Shown here: one piece after another, positions 16,692 to 25,680 of the stretch | How positions within the stretch are numbered: position 1 is the stretch's first letter | How the letters are laid out: every line of letters begins with the position of its first letter | Position numbers and translations under genes: made by a program | DNA from: Pseudomonadota bacterium | GTDB lineage: Bacteria > Myxococcota_A > UBA796 > SXON01 | Assembly: GCA_030684355.1 (NCBI GenBank) | Contig: JAUXTN010000213.1 | Span: 1 to 42,949 of the forward strand | Reading direction: 5' to 3' | Length of the DNA stretch: 42,949 nucleotides | Notes under the pieces: model-generated | What the model saw: the letters and a program-made list of their open reading frames with translations, nothing else | Databases searched by the model: none | Told to the model about the DNA's origin: nothing

Positions 16692-17564
16692 ATGCGCTGG
16701 CGCACGCTCCCCATCATCGCGTTCGACACCGAGACCACCGGGCTCAACCCGGAGGACGGGCACCGCGTCATCGAGTTCGCGGGCGTCGAGATGCGCCTGG
16801 GCCCCGACGGGGCCGTCGAGAAGGTGATCCCGCACCACTACCTCTTCAAGCCGGACGACATGCTCATCCCGCGCGAGGCGTCGGACGTGAGCGGCATCCG
16901 CGACGAGGACGTGGCGAACGCGCCCTTGTTCAAGCAGCACGCGGAGGCCATCCACCGCCTGCTGTCGCGCGCGATCACCGTCGCGCACAACTACCCCTTC
17001 GACCAGCGCTTCCTCACCGCCGAGTTCGACCGGTGCGGGCTGAAGTGGTGCGCGCCCCCCGCGGAGATCGACACCGTCGACCTCTCCCGCCGCTTTTTCC
17101 CCGAGGCGAAGAGCCACAAGCTCGGCGAGCTCTCGGCGCGGCTGGAGGTGGCCCTCATCGGCGCCCACCGCGCCACGAACGACGCCGAGGCCTGCGGCCG
17201 CTGCTTCAGCCTGCTCGCGCGGCGGCACGACGCCCCGGAGGATCTCGCCGGGCTCATCGACTGGGCGGACGCCGTCGGGGAGCCCCCCAAGGGGGACGTG
17301 CTGGTGCGCGCCGCGGACGGCACGGTCGTGTTCAAGGGAGGCGAGCTCGACGGGAACGCCATCGAGGAGCACCCCGACTTCCTCGCGTGGATGCTCATCG
17401 CGCGGCGCCGGGTCGAGGGCCGCTGGGAGCCGACCTTCCCGGTGGACGTGCGGACGTGGATCGCGCGGTGGCTCCGAGTGCGCGGCTCGGGCCGGGCCGC
17501 CCAGAACATGAAGGGCTTCGGGCCGAACGACTGGGGCATCGACCTGCCGCTGGGGGCGGCGTGA
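16692..17564 (+). CDS. DnaQ-like DEDDh 3'-5' exonuclease
   Basis: 290 residues from ATG 16692, 9 nt after the upstream stop. Exo I is IIAFDTETTG (Asp12, Glu14), Exo II HNYPFDQRFL (about 103-112) and Exo III HRATNDAEAC with the His and Asp of the DEDDh class. About 190 residues make the nuclease domain. The remaining 100 (ending GSGRAAQNMKGFGPNDWGI) form an extra C-terminal part I do not recognise; free-standing epsilon subunits usually have a polymerase-binding tail there. Proofreading, repair or RNA turnover are all possible. The next gene overlaps by 4 nt (GTGA). Confidence 0.9.
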   Translation: MRWRTLPIIAFDTETTGLNPEDGHRVIEFAGVEMRLGPDGAVEKVIPHHYLFKPDDMLIPREASDVSGIRDEDVANAPLFKQHAEAIHRLLSRAITVAHNYPFDQRFLTAEFDRCGLKWCAPPAEIDTVDLSRRFFPEAKSHKLGELSARLEVALIGAHRATNDAEACGRCFSLLARRHDAPEDLAGLIDWADAVGEPPKGDVLVRAADGTVVFKGGELDGNAIEEHPDFLAWMLIARRRVEGRWEPTFPVDVRTWIARWLRVRGSGRAAQNMKGFGPNDWGIDLPLGAA

Positions 17565-18205
17565 GCGTCGGGGCGCGTCGCGCGCTCGTCGCCGGGCTCG
17601 TCCTCGTGGGGCTCGCCTCGCCCGTTGCCGTGCGCGCCGGCGCCAGCGCGGATCGTGACCTCATCGGGCAGCTCGACCGCGAGATCATCGCGCTCAAGCA
17701 GAAGGTGCGCATCCTGGAGGACCGCCTCGCGGGCTGCGCGTCGGGCGGCGAGGTCGGGACGGTCTACCCGGAGCTCGTCCAGGTGTTCTCGGGCGGGCCG
17801 GTCGCGGTCGACCGGGTCGGCGGCACCACGCGCGTCACCCTCCCCGGAGACCTCCTGTTCTCCAGCGGCAGCCTGGCGCTGCGCGAAGAGGCCGACTTCG
17901 CGCTCGACCTGCTCGCGACCGCCCTGAAGCTGCACATGGACCTGAAGGTGCTGCTCGTGGGCCACACCGACGCCGATCCGCCGTCGGGGCCGTTCAAGAA
18001 GCTGTTCCCGTCCAACTGGGAGCTCTCGTACTCCCGGGCGCTCGCGGTCGCGCGCGCCCTCGTCGAGGGCCACGGCGTCCCGTACACCCGCTTCACCGTC
18101 GCCGGCCGGGCCGACCTCGACCCGTTGACCGGCAACGACACACCCGAGGGCCGCGCCACCAACCGGCGCGTGGTGGCCCACCTCACCCCCGGAGGGTCCA
18201 AATGA
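17561..18205 (+). CDS. OmpA/MotB-like peptidoglycan-associated envelope protein
   Basis: 214 residues from GTG 17561, overlapping the exonuclease stop. A signal sequence (ALVAGLVLVGLASPVAVRA) is followed by a short coiled-coil-like segment (LIGQLDREIIALKQKVRILEDRL) and an OmpA-like domain (about 90-214). The domain shows DLLFSSGSLALREEA, LLVGHTDADPP, SNWELSYSRALAVARALVE and GRATNRRV, the order seen in MotB/OmpA proteins that bind meso-diaminopimelate peptidoglycan. The SNWELSxxRA form is closest to MotB/LafU types, but no N-terminal ion-channel helix motif for a motor is present. It likely tethers the envelope to the cell wall. Confidence 0.88.
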   Translation: MSVGARRALVAGLVLVGLASPVAVRAGASADRDLIGQLDREIIALKQKVRILEDRLAGCASGGEVGTVYPELVQVFSGGPVAVDRVGGTTRVTLPGDLLFSSGSLALREEADFALDLLATALKLHMDLKVLLVGHTDADPPSGPFKKLFPSNWELSYSRALAVARALVEGHGVPYTRFTVAGRADLDPLTGNDTPEGRATNRRVVAHLTPGGSK

Positions 18206-18708
18206 TCTCCATCCTCCTTGCGCTCCTCGCCTGCACCGGCGCCCCCACCGACACCGGCGCCACCGCGTCGGAGTGCGGCGATCCGGACGGCTTCGGCACC
18301 GACACCGGCGACATCCCGAACGTGCTCGGCAACTGGACCTCACAATTCGCGCTGAATTTCTACGACGACGACTGCTCCACCGAGAACCTCGACGCCGACA
18401 GCGAGAGCTGGATCGGCTCCTTCGAGCTCGACGGCCGCGCGCCCGACGCCCTCTACATGTCGTTCGGCTCGAGCGCCGAGCGCTACTGGGGCGCGATGGA
18501 CCAGAACGGCGGCATGACGCTCGCCGGGCAGCACGTGCACCCGGAAGGCACGCTCTACGCCCAGTTCGGCGGGCTCGTCTACCGCGACCAGTACCAGGAT
18601 CGCGACGTGATCGACGGCTCCGCGTTCCTCGGCCTCGACGTCGATGCGGACGGCGTGATCGACTGCCGGGCCAAGGGAAGTTGGAAGGCGTACAAGAGCG
18701 GGCTCTGA
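18202..18708 (+). CDS. Lipoprotein of unknown function
   Basis: 168 residues from ATG 18202, overlapping the previous stop (ATGA). The signal MISILLALLAC places the lipid on Cys11, followed by a Thr/Gly-rich linker (TGAPTDTGATAS). The mature part is acidic and beta-rich: WTSQFALNFYDDDCSTE, ESWIGSFELDGRAPDALY, SSAERYWGAMDQNG and FLGLDVDADGVIDCRAKG, the last with a calcium-loop look. Two or three Cys are present. The coupling with the OmpA-like gene suggests joint expression, possibly as envelope partners. No family is recognised. Confidence 0.82.
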   Translation: MISILLALLACTGAPTDTGATASECGDPDGFGTDTGDIPNVLGNWTSQFALNFYDDDCSTENLDADSESWIGSFELDGRAPDALYMSFGSSAERYWGAMDQNGGMTLAGQHVHPEGTLYAQFGGLVYRDQYQDRDVIDGSAFLGLDVDADGVIDCRAKGSWKAYKSGL

Positions 18709-18846
18709 TCCGTTCGCGCGCGCGTTCGGTGGATGGAGGCCGGGCGGCCGTCGCGCCAACCGGTTTCGGGTTAGAAGCCCGCCTACGTACGACCCGTCGA
18801 GGTAATCCTGAGCCGTCCCCCGTCGACGCCCAACGCCCGCCGTGTC

Positions 18847-20583
18847 GTGGAGTCGTATGACGCCGCGTTCCGCGCCGGCCTCACCGTAGCTCCCGACGCG
18901 GCGGACGATCCGGCCGCGCTCGCCGCCGCTGCCGCAACGCTGCCCGAGCCCTCGGCCGAGCTGCTGGAAACCCTGCTCTTCGTCGCCATGCCAGGCGAGC
19001 CCGTGCCCGAGCGGTTCCGGCCCGCGGTCGAGCGCGTGGGCGAGCCCCTCTGGCGCGCGACCCTGCTGCTTCCACGGCAATCGCACACCGGCGGCGGAGA
19101 CATCCACCCGCTCCGCTACGCGGGCTCGTGCCGGCTGAACCCTGCGCTCAAGGGCTATGTCCCCGAGGGCTGGGTGCTCACCGCCCCTGAGGCCACCGCC
19201 GCGTTCCCCCCGTCGGACGCCCGATGGGACGCCGTGGTCGTCGCCGCGCTCCTCGGCGAGCAGCCGGGGCAGCTCACGCAGGACGGCACGCTCCGCAAGG
19301 ACGTCGAGCGTCGCATCTACACGACGCTCGGCGGCGAGCCGACCCGCTGGGCGCTGGCGCTCCAGATCGCGCGCCTCGTGGGCCTCGTCCGCCCCGCCGA
19401 GGGCCGCCTGCGCGGCTTCCCCGAGGCCGTCCCCCGCCCCCTGGGGGACCCGACCGCGCTCTTCGCCGACCCCCTCGCGTCGGCCGCGGCCTCCATCCTC
19501 CTGCGCCAGCTCGGGGCCGGTTGGCTCGATCTCGGCGCGTTCCTGGAGCGGCTGCGCGTCCGCTGCCGCGAGATCCTGTGCTCCCCGACGGACGGGCGCT
19601 ACGCCGACCGCTCCGCCGTCACGTTCGACGATGCCGGGTGGGACCAGGTGGAGGGCGCGCTGTTCCACAGCGTGGCCGACACGCTGCACCGCGCCGGCGT
19701 GGTGGACGCGAGCCGCACCGGCGTCGACATCCGCTACCTGCGCCGCCCCGGCCCGCGCCCGAGCTTCTCGCCCGGGTTCGTGCTCCTGCCGGACGGCAAC
19801 ATCCTCGTGCACTCGGGGGAGCTCCTCTCCACCGAGTACGGTCGCCTCGCGTCGCTCGCCCCCTACGTGGACGGCGAGCGGATGCACCGCCACCGGCTCA
19901 CGCGCGAGGGCGTCGCCGCCGATCTCGCGGCGGGCCACCGGGACACCCTCGACTTCCTCGCCAGCCACTCCCGCACGGGCATGCCGCCCAACATCGTCGA
20001 CACGGTGCGCGAGTGGCAGCGGTCGGCCACGCGCATCACGGTCCTCACGGGCGTGGACGTGCAGGAGGACGACGACGGCAAGCTCTCCATCGCGCCGCCC
20101 GGCGCGCCGGGGCGGGTCATCGACTACACCAAGCCGCCGCGGGCGCGGTTCCTCTACCGCAAGGGCCGCGTCACGATCCCCGACGGGTGGGACGCCCTCG
20201 GCGTGCGCGCCGCGGTCGAGCGGATCGCGCGGTTCGTCGGCCGCGAGGGGGACGAGCGCATCTACCTCCCCGAGCGCCGCGAGCACGCGGACGTGCCCGC
20301 CCTCATCGCGCGGCTCCAGGCCTTCTACGGCGGCGAGCTGCCCGGCGAGATCGAGGCGCTCGTGATCTCCGGCACCTCGCTCACGCCGGTCCACGCCGAG
20401 CGCGTGTGGCTGGTGCACCTCCCGACGGAGATCGCCGGGGCGCTCCGCCGCGACTGGATCGCCGGGCCGATCCTGCGCCGCGCGGTGACCCAGGAAGAGG
20501 TCGTGGTCGCCGCCGAGGATCTCGACCGCTTGCGCGAGCGGCTGCGGGAGCTCGGGATCCCGTGGACGGACCCGTCGGTCTGA
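18847..20583 (+). CDS. Helicase_C_3/XPB-N-like protein, helicase-associated
   Basis: 578 residues from GTG 18847. The region about 304-400 (FVLLPDGNILVHSGELLS, YVDGERMHRHRLTREGVAADLAAGH, SHSRTGMPPNIVDTVREWQR) follows the consensus of the family found in XPB/Ssl2 N-termini and actinobacterial helicase-associated proteins (PF13625). No Walker motifs are present, so it is not itself a helicase. The N-terminal half is alpha-helical and poorly conserved to my eye; the C-terminus (about 440-578) includes RFLYRKGRVTIPDGWDALG. In other bacteria such proteins sit next to an XPB-type helicase; here the XPB-type gene is 5 kb away on the other strand. A DNA-repair or damage-recognition role is inferred. 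Confidence 0.7.
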   Translation: MESYDAAFRAGLTVAPDAADDPAALAAAAATLPEPSAELLETLLFVAMPGEPVPERFRPAVERVGEPLWRATLLLPRQSHTGGGDIHPLRYAGSCRLNPALKGYVPEGWVLTAPEATAAFPPSDARWDAVVVAALLGEQPGQLTQDGTLRKDVERRIYTTLGGEPTRWALALQIARLVGLVRPAEGRLRGFPEAVPRPLGDPTALFADPLASAAASILLRQLGAGWLDLGAFLERLRVRCREILCSPTDGRYADRSAVTFDDAGWDQVEGALFHSVADTLHRAGVVDASRTGVDIRYLRRPGPRPSFSPGFVLLPDGNILVHSGELLSTEYGRLASLAPYVDGERMHRHRLTREGVAADLAAGHRDTLDFLASHSRTGMPPNIVDTVREWQRSATRITVLTGVDVQEDDDGKLSIAPPGAPGRVIDYTKPPRARFLYRKGRVTIPDGWDALGVRAAVERIARFVGREGDERIYLPERREHADVPALIARLQAFYGGELPGEIEALVISGTSLTPVHAERVWLVHLPTEIAGALRRDWIAGPILRRAVTQEEVVVAAEDLDRLRERLRELGIPWTDPSV

Positions 20584-20590
20584 CGGGTGG

Positions 20591-20700
20591 GCGCCGCGGG
20601 TTCGCGTTGAGCGCCGCGGGTTCGCGTTGAGCGCCGCGGACTCGCCTTGAGCGCCGCGGTGTCGCCTTGAGCGCCGCGGTGTCGCTGTGAGCGCCGCGGT
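20591..20700. repeat. 20-bp tandem repeat array overlapping a gene start
   Basis: Units starting GCGCCGCGG begin at 20591, 20611, 20631, 20651, 20671 and 20691, an exact 20-bp period. The first two units are GCGCCGCGGGTTCGCGTTGA; later units change gradually (actcgcc, gtgtcgcc, gtgtcgctg). The GTG start of the next gene lies in the fifth unit and its first codons in the sixth. 20 is not a multiple of three, so the array is not a coding repeat. Confidence 0.92.
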
Positions 20701-22120
20701 CGACTCCGCCGTCGCCGCGGCCGCCGACGAGCGCCCCCAGGGCGCCGAACCCGAGCCGTGGCCGATCCGCGGGGTGCGGCTCGGCGTGGCGCTCTCCGTG
20801 GCGGCGGCGTTCGCGAGCCTCGTCCGCGACGCCCCGGTGTTGATGGGCCCGCGCGGCCTCGCGCCCGCGGCGCCGCTCCTCGCCCGCCTCGCCGAGCGGG
20901 TGGACAGCCCGTTCCTGCGGCTCCCCACCCTGTTCCATTGGCTCGACGCCTCCGATGGGAACCTGCGCGCGCTCGCGATCCTCGGGGTCGTCGGGTGCGT
21001 CGGCCTCGCGTTCCGCCGTGGGGCGTGGGTGGCGTGGCCCCTCGCGTTCCTCTACCTCTCGTTCGCGAACGCGGGCACGACGTTCTTCACCTTCCAGTGG
21101 GACGCCCTCCTCGTCGAGACGCTCGCGATCCTGCCCGCCCTGGGGCGCGGCCGGCTCGGCACGTGGCTCGTGTGGTGGCTGCTGTTCCGCCTCAACCTCC
21201 AGAGCGGGCTCGCCAAGGTGCTCTGGAGCGACGATTGGACCTCGCTCCGCGCGATGGGCGCCTACTGGCAGACCGCCCCGTTGCCGACGCCGCTGGCGTG
21301 GTGGGCCCACCAGCTCCCCGCGCCCCTCCAGCAGGGCCTCACCGCCGGCACCCTCGCCATCGAGTGTGTCCTCCCGTTCCTGCTCCCGTGGCGCCGCGCC
21401 CGCCCGTGGATCTTCGCCGTGTGGACGAGCCTCCAGCTCGGCATCCTCGCCACCGCCAACTACGGCTCGTTCAATTGGTTGACGCTCGCGCTCCAGCTCT
21501 CCCTGCTCGCGCCCGCGACGGGGGCGGGGCAGGGCCGATCCGGCGTGGGCGTCCGCGTCCTCGCCGCGTCGATCGTACCCCTCTCGCTCGTGGTGTTCGC
21601 CAACCGCTTCGGCCCCGACCGCCCGTTCGACGACCTCGCCGGGCTCGCCCAACGCTGGCGGGTCACCAACGCCTACCACCTCTTCGCGAGCATCGACCCC
21701 GTGCGCGACGAGGTCGAGCTCATCGGCTCCGACGACGCCCGCACCTGGGCCCCGCTCCCGCTCGCCCACAAGCCGGCCGAGCCCATGGCGTGGCTCGCCC
21801 CGTACCACCCGCGCGTCGCGTTCTCCCTCTGGTTCTACACCCTCGGCGGCCGCGACACCCCGGTCGGCCTCCGCGTCGCCGCGCCGGGGTTCGTGGCCCG
21901 CCTCGTCGAGCGCTGGTGTACCGACCCCGCCCGCCTCACGCCCCTCCTCACCCACGCGGTGTCGGCACCCCGCTACGTGTCGCTGCGCTTCTGGCGCGCC
22001 ACGTTCGCCGCCGACCGCGTGGGGTGGGACCGCCAGGAGCTCGGCCGCCACCCGACGGTGTACGACTGCGCGAGCGGGGACATCCCCGCGTTCGTGCAGG
22101 TGGAGGCGTTGGTGCGGTGA
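20687..22120 (+). CDS. Lipase maturation factor-like multispanning membrane protein
   Basis: 477 residues from GTG 20687, which lies inside the 20-bp repeat array. At least eight hydrophobic helices occupy residues 28-315. The signature FFTFQWDALLVETLAILPAL, WWLLFRLNLQSGLAKVLWS, YWQTAPLPTPLAWWAHQLP and TANYGSFNWLTLALQL follows the LMF1/LMF2 family (PF06762) closely: the membrane portion and then an extracytoplasmic domain with VTNAYHLFASI and WLAPYHPRVAFSLWFY. In vertebrates LMF1 helps dimeric lipases fold in the ER; bacterial members are common but their clients are unknown. No lipase gene is adjacent. It converges on the SDR gene with 6 bp between stops. Confidence 0.85.
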   Translation: MSAAVDSAVAAAADERPQGAEPEPWPIRGVRLGVALSVAAAFASLVRDAPVLMGPRGLAPAAPLLARLAERVDSPFLRLPTLFHWLDASDGNLRALAILGVVGCVGLAFRRGAWVAWPLAFLYLSFANAGTTFFTFQWDALLVETLAILPALGRGRLGTWLVWWLLFRLNLQSGLAKVLWSDDWTSLRAMGAYWQTAPLPTPLAWWAHQLPAPLQQGLTAGTLAIECVLPFLLPWRRARPWIFAVWTSLQLGILATANYGSFNWLTLALQLSLLAPATGAGQGRSGVGVRVLAASIVPLSLVVFANRFGPDRPFDDLAGLAQRWRVTNAYHLFASIDPVRDEVELIGSDDARTWAPLPLAHKPAEPMAWLAPYHPRVAFSLWFYTLGGRDTPVGLRVAAPGFVARLVERWCTDPARLTPLLTHAVSAPRYVSLRFWRATFAADRVGWDRQELGRHPTVYDCASGDIPAFVQVEALVR

Positions 22121-22126
22121 GCCCGC

Positions 22127-22894
22127 TCACGACCCCAACGCCAGGAACCCCCCGTCCACCGGCAGGTTCACGCCGGTGATCCACCCCGACGCCGGCAGCG
22201 CGAGGAAGACCACGGCGCGGGCGACGTCTTCGGGCTCGCCGAGGCGGCCGAGGGGGGTGCGGTCGAGGATGGCGGCGGCCTTCGCGGGGTCGTCGAGGAC
22301 CGCGGCGGCGAGCGGCGTGCGCACGTACCAGGGCGCCACGCCGTTGACACGAATGCCCAGGGGGCCCCACTCCGTGGCGAAGAAGCGCGTCATGCCGTCG
22401 AGCGCGCCCTTGCTCATCGCGTAGATGGCCGTGCTCGTGCGCACCGAGCGCGCCGATGCCACCGAGCCGACGTTCACCACGCTCGCCCCCGGCGACGCCG
22501 CGAGCCACGCGTGGCACCCGCGCGTGAGCTCCCAGGCGGAGGTGACATTGGTGCGCACGAGCATCTCCCAATCCTCGGCGGTGGCCTCCAACGTGGGGCG
22601 ACGCAGGTTGATCCCGACGTTGTTGACGAGGATGTCGAGGCGGCCGCCCAGCGCCTGCACGCGATCCAACACGGCCAGCCGCCCCTCGGGGGTGGCCACG
22701 TCGGCGACGATGCCGTGGGCCCTGCCGCCGCCGGCCAGAACGCTGGCGACCAGCGCGTCGAGCTCCTCGGCGCCGCGGGCCACGAGGATCACGGCGGCGC
22801 CGCGCTCGGCGAGGGCAAGGGCCGTGGCGGCGCCGATGCCGCGCGAGGCGCCGGTCACCAGGGCCACGCGACCGTCGAGACGCCAGGGATCCAT
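22127..22894 (-). CDS. Short-chain dehydrogenase/reductase (classical SDR)
   Basis: 255 residues, normal for classical SDRs. Cofactor motif TGASRGIG (14-21), NNVG (91-94) and the catalytic Ser144, Tyr158 (YAMSK) and Lys162 are complete. Arg40 at the end of beta-2 (ILVARGAEEL) favours NADP. The C-terminus PASGWITGVNLPVDGGFLALG resembles tropinone reductase-like and 3-oxoacyl-ACP reductase-like enzymes, so the substrate cannot be told. Start ATG 22894 has GGAG 8-9 nt upstream and a GTTAGGCT box about 19 nt upstream. Cytoplasmic. Confidence 0.93.
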   Translation of the reverse strand: MDPWRLDGRVALVTGASRGIGAATALALAERGAAVILVARGAEELDALVASVLAGGGRAHGIVADVATPEGRLAVLDRVQALGGRLDILVNNVGINLRRPTLEATAEDWEMLVRTNVTSAWELTRGCHAWLAASPGASVVNVGSVASARSVRTSTAIYAMSKGALDGMTRFFATEWGPLGIRVNGVAPWYVRTPLAAAVLDDPAKAAAILDRTPLGRLGEPEDVARAVVFLALPASGWITGVNLPVDGGFLALGS

Positions 22895-22941
22895 GCGGGC
22901 TCCGGGGGCGGGGAGCCTAACTTGGGCCGCCCGGCGCCGCG

Positions 22942-24405
22942 CTACAAGGTGTACATGTACGCCACGAGGTCCTTCTTCTCGGTCTCGGAGAGGCGGGTCC
23001 CGAGCACGAGGTTGAAGAACTCGACCGTGTCATCGAGGGTGAGCAGGCGGTCGTCGTGCAGGTACGGCGGGCTCTCCTTGATCCCCCGCAGCGGGAAGGT
23101 CTTGATCGCCCCGTCCGCCACGGCCATCCGCCCGTTGATGAGCACCGGCTCGAAGAACCGCTCCGTCTTCAGGTCGTGCATGAAGTTGTCGCTGAACAGC
23201 GGCGTGGCGTGGCACTCGGCGCACCGCCCCTTGCCGTTGAACACCTTCTCCCCGCGCAGCTCGGCGGAGGTCGATCGGCCGGGCACGAGCTCACCGAACA
23301 CGTCGAGCTTGGGTGCCGGCGGAAAGTCCAGGAGCTCCTGGAACTCGGCCATCGCGTGCACCTCGCTCCCGCGCTCGAGGACGTTCACGCCCTTCTTCTG
23401 CGCGATGGCGATGTCGCCGTCGAAGTAGGCGGCGCGCTGCTCGAACTCGGTGAAGTCCTCGACCGTGCGCAATGCGCGTTGCGACCCGAACAAGCGTTGT
23501 TGGTTCACCCCCCGCAAGGAGGGCGTGTCGATGCGATGCCGGAACGCCTGCGGACGGATGTCGCCCACGAGGTGGGTCGACGCGTTGGTGTGACCGTTGG
23601 TGTGGCAGTCGAAGCACGCGACGCCCATGCTGGGCTTCTCGCTGCGGCGGTCGTCCGTGAGGTTGAACTGCTGCTGCGGGAATTGGGAGACGAGGAGCCG
23701 CAGGCCGTCGAGCTGCTTGGGGTTGAGCACGCCGTCGAAGAGGGCGTAGAAGTTCTGGGTGGTGACGAGCTGGCCCTGGGACACGTCGCCGAGGTCCGGC
23801 CGGGTGGTCAGGAAGATGGCCGGCGGGAACTCGGGGAGGAAGTGCCGGGGGATGTCGAACTCAACGTCGAACCGCGATAAGTCGCGGCCCTCCTGCTTCT
23901 TGATCTCCTCGACGTGGTGCGTCGGGAACACCATCCCGCCCTCCTCGTGGGAGGGGTGCGGCAGGGGGAGGAACCCCTTGGGCCAGAGCCCCTTGGCGCG
24001 GATCTCGTCGGGTGTCATCTGTCCGAGCTGCTGCCACGTCACGCCGTCGGGGAGCTTCACGCGCACGCCGCCCTGCACGTCCGTGCCGCGCGTCATCTTC
24101 ACGTCGGGGGCGGGGCGATCGGCCAGGTCGTAGCGCGCTTCCAGGAGGTCCTTCTGGCGCTTCATCACCTCGGCCTTCCCGCCCTTCATGGTCTTGTAGA
24201 CCTCGTCGAACGGCTTGGTCGTCGCGACCGGCGCCCAGCTCGTCGCGCCGCGCGCGGGTACGGGGAGGTCCTTGGGCGTCTCGGCGGGCGCCTGGGTCGG
24301 GACCCGGTCCGCGGCGCGCACGCCACCGGCGGCCAGGGTGCACGCGAGCGCGCCGACGGTGATCGAGAGGAGCATGGCCGGATGGCGCAGGCGGAGGAAG
24401 GACAT
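22942..24405 (-). CDS. Exported di-haem cytochrome c (cytochrome c peroxidase/MauG-like)
   Basis: 487 residues. Start ATG 24405 is chosen because AAGGAG precedes it by 6 nt and it opens a signal peptide (LLSITVGALACTLAAGGVRAA); an in-frame codon at 24459 would add a basic tail. Two haem-c sites are present: CFDCH (264-268) and CAECH (395-399), the second followed by TPLFSDNFMHDL and GIKESPPYLHDDRLLTLDDTVEFFN. That ending is typical of the bacterial cytochrome c peroxidase/MauG group, although 250 N-terminal residues are unlike the short peroxidases and include HPSHEEGGMVFPTHHVEE. A periplasmic electron-transfer or peroxide-reducing role is likely. Confidence 0.88.
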   Translation of the reverse strand: MSFLRLRHPAMLLSITVGALACTLAAGGVRAADRVPTQAPAETPKDLPVPARGATSWAPVATTKPFDEVYKTMKGGKAEVMKRQKDLLEARYDLADRPAPDVKMTRGTDVQGGVRVKLPDGVTWQQLGQMTPDEIRAKGLWPKGFLPLPHPSHEEGGMVFPTHHVEEIKKQEGRDLSRFDVEFDIPRHFLPEFPPAIFLTTRPDLGDVSQGQLVTTQNFYALFDGVLNPKQLDGLRLLVSQFPQQQFNLTDDRRSEKPSMGVACFDCHTNGHTNASTHLVGDIRPQAFRHRIDTPSLRGVNQQRLFGSQRALRTVEDFTEFEQRAAYFDGDIAIAQKKGVNVLERGSEVHAMAEFQELLDFPPAPKLDVFGELVPGRSTSAELRGEKVFNGKGRCAECHATPLFSDNFMHDLKTERFFEPVLINGRMAVADGAIKTFPLRGIKESPPYLHDDRLLTLDDTVEFFNLVLGTRLSETEKKDLVAYMYTL

Positions 24406-24431
24406 GGGGGGCTCCTTGGGCCGGGGCCTGG

Positions 24432-24459
24432 AGCGTATGCGCGGAAAGCGAAGGTTCAA
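24432..24459 (-). promoter_or_regulatory. Promoter of the di-haem cytochrome gene
   Basis: On the minus strand TTGAAC (24454-24459), a 16-bp spacer and TACGCT (24432-24437) form a vegetative-type promoter. Transcription would begin about 20 nt before the ATG at 24405, leaving room for the AAGGAG ribosome site. Confidence 0.6.
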
Positions 24460-24483
24460 CCGTCAAAGACGGGCCGCGCGATC

Positions 24484-25680
24484 CTACCTCGCCACCGCCT
24501 CCACCCGCCGCAGGACCTCCTTCGCCGGGATCACCTCGACGAAGGGCACCACCAGGTCCGGGAGCTCCCCGGCCTCTCCCGCCAGCTTCTTGCTCACCGC
24601 CACGATCAGGTTGGCCGGCCCGTGCCGCTTCAGGAGCTTCAGGCGCCGCTCGATGGAGCCCTTGCGCCAGAAGCCCAGGATCTCCAGCCACGCCACCTTC
24701 TTGCCCTTCGTGAACCGGAAGTCCGGCACCACCACGCCCTCGCCACCCTGGTCGATGGGGGTCACCTCGCGGTCGAGCGTCCACCCGCTGTCGAGCGCGA
24801 GGAAACGCTCCTCGAACCACAGGGACTCGCGCGTCTCGTAGGCGCCGGTGTCACGGTAATGGGAGCGCAGGCCCATCGCGGGCGTGAGCTTCATCGTCTT
24901 CTTGCCACGCCAATCCACCTTGGCGGTGGCCTCCCAGTTGCCACCCTGGAGGAGCAGCGCCGGGAAGAACTTGGCGAGCGACATGCCGTAGCGCGTCGTC
25001 TGGGAGAACAGCGACGCGGGCCCGTCCAGCACGATCTCGTAGCCGTCGGCGTGCGGCTGCACGTCGCAGATGAGCTGGTGGAACTTGACCGCGCGCAGCA
25101 ACTGGCGCGCCCGGGCCGGCTCGGCGTGGGTGAGGCGAACGCGCAGCTCGTGCGCCTTCAGGAGCACCGATTGGACGAGCGCCACGTTGTAGCGGTCGAG
25201 CAGCCACCGGGCGCTCGGCACGTCCACCGACACGAGCACCTGCTGATCGGCGTGATCGGCGTAGAGCGCGCCCTCGAGCACGGCGGGGTCGACACCCAGC
25301 TCGGCCGCGACCTCGCGGTAGATCGCCGCGGCGGTCGGCCGGCCGCCCTCGATCTCCAGCGGTGAGAGGGGGCCGCGCAGCGTCGCGAGGCGGAACACCT
25401 TGGCGCGGATCTCGGCCGGGGGGATGGGCGCCGACACGTCGAACGTCGACTTGTCCGTCAGCACCTTCACCAGCCCCTTCACGAGCTTGTGATCGGTGCC
25501 GTCGCCGACGAGGGTGTCGATCTCCTCGTCGAGGTCCACGCGCCGCCGGCCCACGCCCTCGCGGAACAGCGTGAGGATCTCCTCGGCGCGCTCCACCACC
25601 TTGGGCGCCACGGGATCGACGAACGACGGCGCCAATTCGCCCTTCTGGACGCGCACGCGGATGAGGTCACCGGTAAGCAT
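24484..25680 (-). CDS. DUF790/Bax1-like nuclease, partner of the XPB-type helicase
   Basis: 398 residues from ATG 25680, which overlaps the end of the helicase gene by 14 nt. DUF790 hallmarks are LDGPASLFSQTTRYGMSLAKFFPALLL (220-244, shown in parts) and a PD-(D/E)xK-type active site: VVPDFRF (Asp320) and WLEILGFWRKG (Glu333) with later KKLAGEAGELP. The N-terminal part (LTGDLIRVRVQKGELAPSF) is the usual start of the family. The archaeal member Bax1 binds XPB and cuts 3' of DNA bubbles, giving a two-protein unwinding and incision machine. The overlapping genes here suggest the same assembly in this bacterium. Confidence 0.9.
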   Translation of the reverse strand: MLTGDLIRVRVQKGELAPSFVDPVAPKVVERAEEILTLFREGVGRRRVDLDEEIDTLVGDGTDHKLVKGLVKVLTDKSTFDVSAPIPPAEIRAKVFRLATLRGPLSPLEIEGGRPTAAAIYREVAAELGVDPAVLEGALYADHADQQVLVSVDVPSARWLLDRYNVALVQSVLLKAHELRVRLTHAEPARARQLLRAVKFHQLICDVQPHADGYEIVLDGPASLFSQTTRYGMSLAKFFPALLLQGGNWEATAKVDWRGKKTMKLTPAMGLRSHYRDTGAYETRESLWFEERFLALDSGWTLDREVTPIDQGGEGVVVPDFRFTKGKKVAWLEILGFWRKGSIERRLKLLKRHGPANLIVAVSKKLAGEAGELPDLVVPFVEVIPAKEVLRRVEAVAR

